From the NCBI GenBank assembly GCA_030247885.1, contig JAPDRO010000005.1, forward strand, positions 744,001 through 808,000: a stretch of DNA of 64,000 nucleotides, given 5' to 3'. The notes under the pieces were generated by a model. It was not told where the DNA came from. It did no database searches and saw only the letters and a program-made list of their open reading frames with translations. Every line of letters begins with the position of its first letter. Position 1 is the first letter of the stretch. Position numbers and translations under genes: made by a program. Below are positions 56,209 to 64,000 of this stretch, one piece after another. Origin of the DNA: Taxawa tesnikishii (nom. ined.). Its lineage: Eukaryota; Ascomycota; Dothideomycetes; Dothideales.

Positions 56209-56933
56209 ATGGCCTCGACTCAACCATCGCAAGGCGTGCAGACGTCGACCATCATCCTCGCAACCATCGGCACCCTTACCACCGCTGCGCTTGCCTACGC
56301 CGTCTATTTTGACTACCGGAGGCGATCAGACCCGTCATTCAGAAAGTCCCTGAAGCAACAGCAGAAGCAGGTGTCTCGCGCCGCGAAAGAGGAGGCCGTG
56401 GCCGGCGAGAAGGCGCAGAAGGAGCGGATCCGCCAGGTTGTTGATGAGGCCAACGAGGAGGGCTTCCCCAAGGACCCAGAGAAGACGGAGGAGTACTTCA
56501 TGACCGAGGTTGCAAGGGGTGAGGGCATGTGCCAAGATGGTAAGTCCTCACGAAATGCGAAGAAGAGGATAGGTTGGGACAGAGCGACAGCTCCGAAAGG
56601 GAGACGAATCTGCCTTGACGTGTCGCATACAGACCAGCAAGGCGCCACAAATCAAAGAGATGCTGACGCAATGGACTTTCTAGGCTCTGACCCAATTGAT
56701 GCCGCACTCTGCTTCTACAAGGCCCTCAAGGTCTACCCGCAGCCGAGGGAGCTGATCAACATCTACGATAAGACCGTACCAAAGGTATGAATTCTCCCAG
56801 ATTTGTCCAAGCAGTCTTTTAACACATATCTCAGCCCATCCTTGACATTCTTGCCGAAATGATTGCTGTGGACAGCAGCATATCCGTCAGCGGAAGCGCA
56901 GGCGGATCCGACGCCGGTTCCCACGTCGAGTAA
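56209..56933 (+). CDS. TOM20: Mitochondrial import receptor subunit TOM20
   Basis: This outer-membrane presequence receptor has three exons: 56209..56539, 56684..56784, 56835..56933. They sum to 531 nt, 176 residues. The N-terminal membrane anchor is TIILATIGTLTTAALAYAVYF, followed by DYRRRSDPSFRKSLKQQQK. A charged helix follows, then the receptor domain EEYFMTEVARGEGMCQDG spliced to SDPIDAALCFYKALKVYPQPRELINIYDKTVPK and PILDILAEMIAVD. The first intron (144 nt) has no stop in its frame, so unspliced prediction would wrongly extend the protein. The start follows a very short divergent promoter shared with EXO84. The frame is intact. Confidence 0.96.
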
Positions 56934-58225
56934 CAACACACCTCTCTCCGGTCGGACATACTCACCCTCCCCAACTGGTTACTCGATCCAATTCTACCGC
57001 GGTACCGATGTCTGAAACCGCCACATAGCTTCTCTCACCTCACGACTGTACCACCATCTCCGTAACTCACATGTACATATAGACCTGCGTTGATCGGTAA
57101 AGGCTGCATTGTTGGAAGAGAGGAGCATTTTGGGTTCTTCTGGCACAAAGCCGATTCTAGCCTTCTACCCTTGTGTTTCAAATGGATATTTTCTTCACTT
57201 ATCCTTGAGCTTCCAGGTAGTCCGATCCGTCCAGAGCATATTCGCAGATAGCCGTAGCGTAGCATGTCGTTGTGTCCTACATGCAGTAAGTCAAACACGC
57301 CTGGAAGTTGTGTTAACTCGAAGCAAGGGGAACTACAACTATACGACCGGTTGCTTCCGCTCGTTGACAGCCGCATCCAGTGTCGCCAAACCCGCTCGGT
57401 CAGCCTGAACATCACTCAAAACGTCACCATCGTACGGGGTCAGAAGGGCGTCCCGCAAGGGTCAGCTCAAACCGTCGCGTGCAATGGGGCCCGTTCCGAA
57501 AAGCCATGAGTCCGGATTGTGCCATAAAAAACGACAACAGAAACCCAGACCGACCGAGAATCCAACATTAAAGCGCCTCGGCGTCCGAGCGGGTGAGGAC
57601 AAGATTCGAAGCGGCCAAAAAGCTTAGCGAACATAACCAAACCAGCGAATGAACGAGTTCGGATCTTATAAAGGATTTTTTGCCTCTTTTACATGTTTCA
57701 GATTCTGCAACTTTAGCCATATAGCGCACAGCTCGGGCGGTTTGCTATTGCTGCCTTCCTTGCTATTTCCTCCTAAGATGATTCCGTCTTTGAGTCTGTT
57801 GTTTATATGTAGCGCAAAGCGCGGAAAGGTGATGAGGAATTCGACTTGTTGAGACTGCGATACCGATAGATAGTTTTGACTGCAATCATTTGCATGACTG
57901 GAATGATTTCCATAGTAAATCATGTTACTGATTGTTGCGGTTATCATATCATTACACATAGTCCCAGAATTGCACCTAAGGACGCGTTAAGTGGTTCTAC
58001 TCCGCGTTTGTCGCGCGTTCCCCATCACCCAAGTACCTCTACCCTTGAAAGACACACCATTACCGGCGCATCATTCTCCCAAACCTTCCACGCTGTGCCT
58101 TGATAACCCAACAATATCATCACCAACCCCCGTACTACCTCCTCGCTCTACGTAGACACGGATCGAATCCTGTTGAGATTTACTACGACGTATAAAAACC
58201 TTTAGTCGATAATACCACTCCCAAC
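56934..58225. other. Intergenic 1.3 kb
   Basis: TOM20 3' flank and DPB4 promoter. A TATAAAAA sits at about 58191..58198, only 30 bp before the DPB4 start, so it may not act as the TATA box. No supported gene. Confidence 0.55.
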
Positions 58226-59688
58226 ATGCCGGGCCGAAAATCCAATCTCTCGACCGTGACTAACGGAGAAGACACACCTGGCGCCGAGAATCCTGCATCT
58301 GCTGCACCTCCTGCTAGATCGTCGACAGCAAAAGAATCTATGAGTGTTGAAGTAAGTTGTCTCTTTCGTTCGCCGCTCCGTTATTCCCTTTACTTGCGTT
58401 TTTCTATGCATCTGCCCTTACAACTCGTACCTTGGTTTGCGCCAACAGAAGACGAAACGAACAAAGGGTGTACCTGTCCATATGAACAAGACTACGGTGG
58501 GGGATCCAGCAGCGGAACGAGAGGCTGATGGTGCCGCAGGATCTCAGTCTTCCACGTACCATGATCCAAAGACTAGCAAAAGGCGTCTTGCCTGCCAACA
58601 CTTCGATACAGAAGGACGCGCTCCTCGCGTTGAGCAAAAGCGCGACAGTGTTTGTGAACTTCATCGCTAACAGGTGAGTTTGTTCTTCTGTTTCTTTACT
58701 TGCATTGAATCTGTCCGCGCAACGGCCAATTCGCATACCAGCTGCATCGGAGCAGCTGGTGCTTGGGGACGCAGCTTGCGCAAGGAATTCCGACTCGAGG
58801 ACGCAAGCTGCGCCGCTGTAGTCTTTCACGCGGACGCGACAACACAACCAGCCGCTGTCAAGAGGTAGCGTGAGTGTCACGAACAGGCCGCTAACATGGT
58901 ACTTGTCCTTAGTGCAAACGAGAACGCGCAGCTGGCGGGAAAAAGACGATTCAGCCTGCCGACGTGCTGGCGGCGCTGAAGGAGCAGGAGTTCGAAGGCA
59001 TGGTTGAGAAACTCGAGGCCGAGCTCAAGAGTGAGTTCTCCTCCCTCAATTTCCCCCTCAATTTCCTTCTTTTTTCTGGTAAATCTTAACAGAATTGCGC
59101 GAATCTTATCCTGCTCGTCTCCACGCATACTCTGTCCGACTTGCACTTCCTATCTACCTTGTCGTGTTCAGGACAGACACCCTTGGAGTACAGTTCTCGT
59201 TCATTGTCAACATCGATGCTAGGAACGATAACTAACGACGACATGTGCAGGATTCAACGCCGTCCAGTGCGACAAACGCAACTCATACCGACGGCGCGTA
59301 AAGGAGGAGAAAGCAGCGGCATCAGTGGCAAATGGGGACATTACCATGGAAGGCGATACGCTTGTTTCCGAAGCCGTTGACGAGTCGGTGGCGAACGGTC
59401 GTAGCTCGGCAAGGAACGGAGAGGAGCCGCCGAGCAAGAGGGTGCGTAGGGCGGCTGGCGAGGGAGCCGAAGACGATGATGAGGACGCAGAGGACGTGGG
59501 GAGGATGTTGACGAGGGTGCTGAGAATGAGGGAGACGAGGATGAGGAGGATGGCGATGAAGAGATGGAGGATGGGGATGAGCGCGAAGGCGAAGGTGAGG
59601 AGGCGGATGAGGATGGCGACCTCGATCGTGTGGGAGTGGATGGGGGATGAGAGACGAGGCGCTCGATGAGGCTGAGGATAGCGATTAA
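58226..59688 (+). CDS. DPB4: Histone-fold protein DPB4 (DNA polymerase epsilon subunit D / POLE3), three apparent frameshifts
   Basis: This NF-YB-like histone-fold subunit is shared by Pol epsilon and CHRAC-type remodellers. Exons: 58226..58351, 58540..58673, 58913..59030, 59251..59688. Splicing joins SMSVE to DLSLPRTMIQRLAKG. The histone fold continues LPANTSIQKDALLALSKSATVFVNFI, then KKTIQPADVLAALKEQEFEGMV, and after intron 3 FNAVQCDKRNSYRRRVKEEK. The C-terminal tail is strongly acidic, as in the family. Frame slips occur at the A run 58940..58944 and the G runs 59498..59501 and 59642..59646. Three restored bases give 272 codons plus stop, with the tail ending DEALDEAEDSD. Without correction the tail reads as an implausible Arg/Met-rich stretch. 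Sequencing error is the likeliest reason. Confidence 0.88.
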
Positions 59689-59994
59689 TGATGTTCTCAT
59701 GAGGGAAAGGGGGAAACGGGTAGCATCGGTGTGGCGTTGAAGGCACGGTCAAAGGGATACACGTGGGTTTTTGTGAGACTTGCGAGTGTGCTGATCGAAG
59801 CACCGTCATTTGTGTGCGCTTTTGTAGCGTCTTGTTGTACATCTGCAGCTGCTAGTGGCTGCTTGCAACGAAGAGAAAAGCACCGAGAGCGATAACCAAT
59901 GATGGTAGTCGCTCCATAACACCTTAGCCATGCCCGTATCCTTCATTTCGTGTGCGCCAGACGCCGTTCTCCATGCCGTGCTCAGTCATATGAT

Positions 59995-60637
59995 CTATCG
60001 TTCCTGCTCGCTTCCCATCATAGCCAACTCCCTGTCTGCCATCTCGAGAGGATCGCCGTAACGGTCTGTATCCACGTCAGCCAGCTGCTCAGGAGGCTCA
60101 TAGTGCCGGTAAAGAGCTCCGGACAGCTGTACGGTTGACACTCACCTAGGACGCCGTAGTCCTTGTACACCAAGCTATCGTGTGCCTTGTGCGCATCCTC
60201 GACCGCCCTCTTGTTCTTCCACAGATAGCCCGGCTCGTCCTCCGGCTTGGTCCACGTGTATCCGCTCGCGGGGTGCGTCTTGACCTGCGATTGCGCATCC
60301 GGCACACGTGCGCTTCTCAGACCAGCAGAAGCCGCAGGACCCCCACATCACCGTTGCCGTCGAGTGTGGAGATGGGACGTTTGCCGTTAGCATTCGCGCC
60401 GGAGTCTTTCATGTTGGCTGGGAGAGGGACGCCGCCTTGCGAGTTTGGCGGTGAGAGGTCGGCGAGGTGGGCGGGAAGGGTTTGCGCAGAGGGAGTGGCT
60501 GGGTCGTCGGGGCTGATGGTGCCTGAGATGCGCATCTGGCTGTCGCCGTCGTTGTCGAAGGTGCTGGTGCCTGGTCCTGCTTTAGTGAGCTGAGCAGCTG
60601 TGTGTGATTGGTGAAGGGACTAGTAGCGACCTGCCAT
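59995..60637 (-). CDS. Small conserved fungal protein of unknown function, one apparent frameshift
   Basis: Exon 1 is 60637..60631 (7 nt, ATGGCAG), followed by intron 60630..60580, exon 2 60579..60146, intron 60145..60066 and exon 3 60065..59995. With one restored base the CDS is 170 codons plus stop. The N-terminal half is disordered and Pro/Ser-rich (GTISPDDPATPSAQTLP). The C-terminal half is compact and aromatic: VPDAQSQVKTHPASGYTWTKPEDEPGYLW, then KNKRAVEDAHKAHDSLVYKDYGVL. After splicing it reads DRYGDPLEMADRELAMMG and ends SEQER. It looks like a conserved ascomycete protein but I cannot name a family or function. The frame slips at the C run 60340..60344 (G on the coding strand). It is divergent from the SUZ-domain gene. 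Confidence 0.75.
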
Positions 60638-60981
60638 GCTTTAACCGCCTGTCTGATTGTCTGGTGTAGTGGTGCAAAGTGAGTAGCTGTTGTTTGTTGG
60701 GGGCTTCTTCAAATAATGGAAGGTAACACCCGCGCAGCTTCCCAAAGCACATGTACTGTATGCGAGTATGTGAAGGTAAAGCGCGGTGACGCAGGGCGGT
60801 CGGGACCTCGGGAGATCGACAAGCGGCTCCAGCGCCAAACGTGGGGTCAATCGGGCACGTTTCTGCCCCTCGATCCGCGCCAACCCTTCAATCACCCTTA
60901 CTCCCATACCACACACCGACTAGTCCCCGGTCAAGCCAAGAAATCGCGCCAGCCATCCAAACCGAGCATCGAGGGCACATC
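60638..60981. other. Divergent promoter, small protein / SUZ-domain gene
   Basis: 344 bp, no clear motif found. Confidence 0.5.
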
Positions 60982-61810
60982 ATGAGCAAAGGGAGCGCGC
61001 CACCTGACGCATGGGACGACGACTGGGAGAACATTGCTGATGTATGCAGCACAGCCGTTTACATATGTGTTTAGGCATGGACGCAGGGCTAAAGGCGCGT
61101 AGCAGCAGGAGAGCACTCCGGTCGTTGCACCAGCAAAGGTGTCCAGGGCTGAGCGCAAGGCCAAGCATGCCGAAGCGAACAAGCAACTCTGGGAATCCGC
61201 AGAGAATCCCGAGCGCGCCTACTTTCTCGAAGCAAAGCGCAACGTCCCACTCAAGACCGACTTCAAGCCAGCAGTCACAGTACTCAGCCGCAAGCCGACT
61301 CCCCAGATCGCGAGCCGCAAGGATGCTGCCAACGGTATGGCTTCGTTGACGCTGGATGACGAGGACGACAGCGAAGAGGAGGCGCGCAAGAAGAACGAGG
61401 CCGTATTCGCCGAACGTCAGCGTAAAGCCGCGCTCGAGCGCGAGGAGAAACAACGCAAGTACGCCGAAGTGCGCGAACGACTCTTTGGACCCTCCGAATC
61501 TGCATCACGTGAGTCGTCTGAAGGACGAGGAGCCTCGACTGGCAGAGGCGGTTCGGCACCCCGTAGAGGACGAACGCAGAATACGCGCAGCAGCCAGCCT
61601 ACGTCTTCAGCCGATCAATCGCCCGCGAGACCCTCGGGTGGGAGCAAGCAACTCTACGATCCTGGATACACGGCGAAACCTAGACGTGACGAAGTGCAGA
61701 GATCTGCTACCCCAAAGGCTGAGCAACCGATCCGTATGCCGAGAGGTCCGGATGGCAGTGGAAGGGGTGGCTTCGGGTTCGCTTCAAGGGGCGGATTGAC
61801 CGGCAGTTAA
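60982..61810 (+). CDS. SUZ-domain RNA-binding protein
   Basis: Exon 1 is 60982..61041 (MSKGSAPPDAWDDDWENIAD). The intron is 61042..61102 (acceptor TAG, or a CAG three bases later), then exon 2 61103..61810, giving about 255 residues. An N-terminal WDDDWE acidic/aromatic motif is followed by a basic helix SRAERKAKHAEANKQLW. The SUZ-type core is EREEKQRKYAEVRERLFG (about residue 145), then a Ser/Arg/Gly-rich tail. A SUZ-C-like end RMPRGPDGSGRGGFGFASRG closes the protein. SUZ and SUZ-C motifs bind RNA in eukaryotic proteins. The specific target is unknown. The tandem NAGNAG-like acceptor could give a one-Gln isoform difference. The frame is intact. Confidence 0.82.
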
Positions 61811-62721
61811 GGCGTTGCGCTGTGTTCGAGAACAAAACCAACAGCGCGCCTTCCTTGACGAGGCTTCCTAGCAGCCACGCCGACTCGTACAAGCCTACAA
61901 CACCTCTACCGGCAACGCCCAGGTTGTACGACAATAGCGTAATTTGTGTTGGAGGTGAATCCGCTAGTCCACAACAACACTCTAGGCCATTTGGCGCGAG
62001 CTGCACTTCTTTACAGCGCAATTTCGCGGCTTGCAGAAGACGGGCGATTCCTATCGTTCTTCCGGAACACATGATCAGATTCTCCGACTTCCCCGCCGAA
62101 ATCATTCGACATCTTACCATACTGCTACAGTAAAACCTGTGGTGCTTTAGCCCAAACTGGCCTATCGGTCCCGGTTGCGAGAAAGGCGCAGACTGTACAA
62201 TCTGCTCAATCACACCGATTTCCGCTGTACCTTGCCTCCGCCAAGACATTCGAAACTGGCGCAGGAGAGACGGAGAGAGGGAAATTAGACATAGCGTGGT
62301 TTCCGGACGCCGAGTGCAGGTTGGCTGTTGATGGTCAAGGTGGTGAAGCAGTAAAGAAGAAGGAAGATGGGCGGATAGGAGATCACGACTTGGGTCGGGG
62401 GTTTGCGTTCAGATTGGCGCTCACAAGATGCCCTTGTTCAGCGTACCGGGTGGTAAGATAGGATACGTAGCATAGAAATGGATATCAGCCGGCTTGAGCA
62501 TTCAAGCCAGTCCTTCAATTGCCTGTTCGTACAACTACTGTAGTTCTCAGTTAGCACGTAGAAACAAAATCTACAGTAATCTATAATATAACAAGCAGTT
62601 CACTTTTCATCCCGCATCACATGCAAATTCTCCAGACTTTCGTATCCCGCCAAGACGTCCCATTGTTTGACACTGCAAACATTTCTGATTTCATGAGGAT
62701 AGAGCCACCAGCAGAAGAGAG
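61811..62721. other. Intergenic 0.9 kb
   Basis: SUZ gene 3' flank and helicase promoter. No supported gene. Confidence 0.6.
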
Positions 62722-64000
62722 ATGCCAAACAAACCTCATGCGCCTCGCAACAAGGCTGGCAAGAAACCCGTAAATACTGCCGCAACAGCGAATGGCGAAG
62801 ACACCAGCTTCATAGTCTTCTCCAACTCCAAGGATTCAAAGAAGACCAATAAAAATGGCCCAACGAAGGCGACTCCCGAACCTGCTGCTCCTCCTCCAGC
62901 AAAGGGAAAGAACGCAAAAGGTGCCGCACCCGTTGATGGAGTGCCATCAGATGCGCCCAAGAAGCCAGATACTCGCACTCTTGTCAGCGGCAGTTCTTCC
63001 TGGACCGGCAAGCTGCCCTTGAACCTCCTCTCCGAGCACTGCCAGAAGCAAAAGTGGGACAAGCCAGAATACACCATGGGGCGCTCGTCCTCGCCGCCGG
63101 GCTTCTACTCGACGGTCATCCTCCGCCACAAGAACCCGAAGACGCAAGAGATGACCACGCTACCGCCCATCGCGCTACCCAAAGAGAAGAAAGAGCTGGG
63201 GGTGCGGGAGACGGCTGTTGAGGCGCGGCATTTCGCGGCCGCGTATGCGCTGTTCAGGGTTGCGAACGCGAAGAACCTGCACATGATGATGCCGCCGCAG
63301 TTTCGGGATCTGTGGAAGTACGACTTCGCGGAGATGAAGAGGGAGGCGGAGAGGGATGGTGCCGGGTGGCTTTATGAGGCTGATCCGTTTGCGGCGAGGG
63401 AGAGGAGGGAAGAGGAGAAGAGGTTGCAGGAGAAGAGGAGGTTGGAGAGGGAGAAGAAGGCGGAGGCGGAGAAGAAGGAGGGCGTGGTTATGGCGGGCGG
63501 AGTCAAGAACAAGGGGTGGAGCAGGGCGCCTAAGGTGGAAATGGGTAAGAGGATGCGGAGGGAGGTTGAGGGGCTGGTCAGGAGGGACGGCGTCTGGAAT
63601 CCTCACAGAATCACATTGACGGCAAGCGAAAAGGGCAAGATTGTCGCAGAACTGTCGAACCTTGGCTTCCGCAAAGCGCATGTGGAAGAAGCTGCGGATA
63701 TCTGCAAGGACCGCGAAGAGGTGCTGGAATGGCTTCTGATTCACGTGCCCGAAGACGACCTTCCGAAGTGGAGCTTGCCAGAGGGTTACTCGGCCGGCGT
63801 CAGTCTGGCTAGTGGAGACTTGCAGCGTGAAGGCAAGCTTAAGAGGCTCGCTGGTGCTGGCTACGCTTTGGAGCTGTGTGAGGAGACGTTAGATGCGTGC
63901 TCGGGAGACGAGGCGCTCACGGCCGAAGCACTTCAAAACCGGCTACTGGGAGAAGACGATACCTCTGCAGGCGGTGGTGTGGTTGATGGCAGCACCACTC
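62722..64000 (+). CDS. DEAH-box RNA helicase, DHX29/YLR419W-like, N-terminal part (runs off the window)
   Basis: An open frame starts at ATG 62722 (MPNKPHAPRNKAGKKP) and continues to the last base, 426 codons with no stop. The conserved fungal N-terminal region is clear: SSSWTGKLPLNLLSEHCQKQKW, YSTVILRHKNPKTQEMTTLPP, EARHFAAAYALFRVANAKNLHMMMPP and DLWKYDFAEMKREAERDGAGWLYEADPF. A charged coiled stretch (about residues 225-260) follows. A UBA-like segment is then seen (ELSNLGFRKAHVEEAADICKDREEVLEWLLIHVPEDDLP). The helicase core itself lies beyond the window. This arrangement is that of the yeast YLR419W / fission yeast Ucp12 / DHX29-DHX57 group, linked to translation or RNA metabolism. Assignment to the helicase is by recognition of this N-terminal region. 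Confidence 0.8.
   Translation, partial: MPNKPHAPRNKAGKKPVNTAATANGEDTSFIVFSNSKDSKKTNKNGPTKATPEPAAPPPAKGKNAKGAAPVDGVPSDAPKKPDTRTLVSGSSSWTGKLPLNLLSEHCQKQKWDKPEYTMGRSSSPPGFYSTVILRHKNPKTQEMTTLPPIALPKEKKELGVRETAVEARHFAAAYALFRVANAKNLHMMMPPQFRDLWKYDFAEMKREAERDGAGWLYEADPFAARERREEEKRLQEKRRLEREKKAEAEKKEGVVMAGGVKNKGWSRAPKVEMGKRMRREVEGLVRRDGVWNPHRITLTASEKGKIVAELSNLGFRKAHVEEAADICKDREEVLEWLLIHVPEDDLPKWSLPEGYSAGVSLASGDLQREGKLKRLAGAGYALELCEETLDACSGDEALTAEALQNRLLGEDDTSAGGGVVDGSTT

Noticed and set aside
63175-63744. 189-codon minus-strand frame over the helicase
   Set aside because: Leu/Pro/His-rich antisense of a charged coiled region; the plus-strand frame is open to the window end and conserved.
1-64000. 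Possible transposons, proviral elements, CRISPR arrays or a toxin system
   Set aside because: No transposase, reverse transcriptase, integrase, terminal repeats or spaced repeat arrays were recognised. Repeats seen are short microsatellites only.

Overview
This 64 kb window is nuclear DNA of a filamentous ascomycete (Pezizomycotina). The gene families, the short spliceosomal introns (38 to about 240 nt, mostly 45-60) with GT..AG ends and CTAAC/CTGAC branch sites, and the cot1-type NDR kinase all point there. A Dothideomycete such as a black yeast or a Capnodiales/Mycosphaerellales relative is my best guess, but that is inference. I see no transposon, provirus, tRNA, rRNA or CRISPR array.

Layout. 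0-10 kb: a 5'-truncated HAM1-like lipid-binding protein, a gene-poor 2.2 kb gap, a DHA2/AMF1-like MFS transporter and a Zn2Cys6 transcription factor. 10-20 kb: a U1-zinc-finger (FBP21-like) protein, a mercuric-reductase-like flavoprotein, a secreted Cys-rich protein and the cot1 kinase. 20-33 kb: RPB12 and NAR1 (divergent), RPL10A/uL1, a GNAT acetyltransferase and a CorA-like transporter (divergent), then MIX23/CID2 and DNA ligase I (divergent). 33-44 kb: a nine-exon sugar transporter, a U-box cyclophilin (PPIL2/CYP60) divergent from a polyol dehydrogenase, and a 1199-residue C2H2 regulator. 44-49 kb: a 4.4 kb gene desert ending in a decayed alpha/beta-hydrolase. 49-64 kb: an F-box/RCC1 protein, a RING E3, EXO84 and TOM20 (divergent), the histone-fold Pol epsilon subunit DPB4, a small conserved protein divergent from a SUZ-domain protein, and the 5' part of a DHX29-like RNA helicase that runs off the end.

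The genes are mostly unlinked housekeeping functions (replication: DNA ligase I and DPB4; Fe-S assembly: NAR1; mitochondria: TOM20 and MIX23; RNA: RPB12, FBP21-like, PPIL2, SUZ and helicase). There is no biosynthetic cluster. The sugar transporter and polyol dehydrogenase, separated only by PPIL2, are the one pair with a plausible shared substrate class.

The strongest unusual signal concerns sequence quality or gene integrity. Eleven conserved genes carry 17 apparent one-base deletions, each at or beside a short homopolymer. Several of these genes are essential (NAR1, DNA ligase I, DPB4, EXO84). Restoring one base at each site gives CDS totals divisible by three and uninterrupted family matches. 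This looks like systematic homopolymer under-calling rather than decay. The hydrolase relic shows the opposite sign (insertions plus an in-frame stop) and is more likely a real pseudogene. Other points of interest are microexons (7, 10, 12 and 17 nt), an in-frame intron inside a RING finger, and GAT(T/C)A pentamer repeats shared by three divergent promoters. I found no convincing new biological system.
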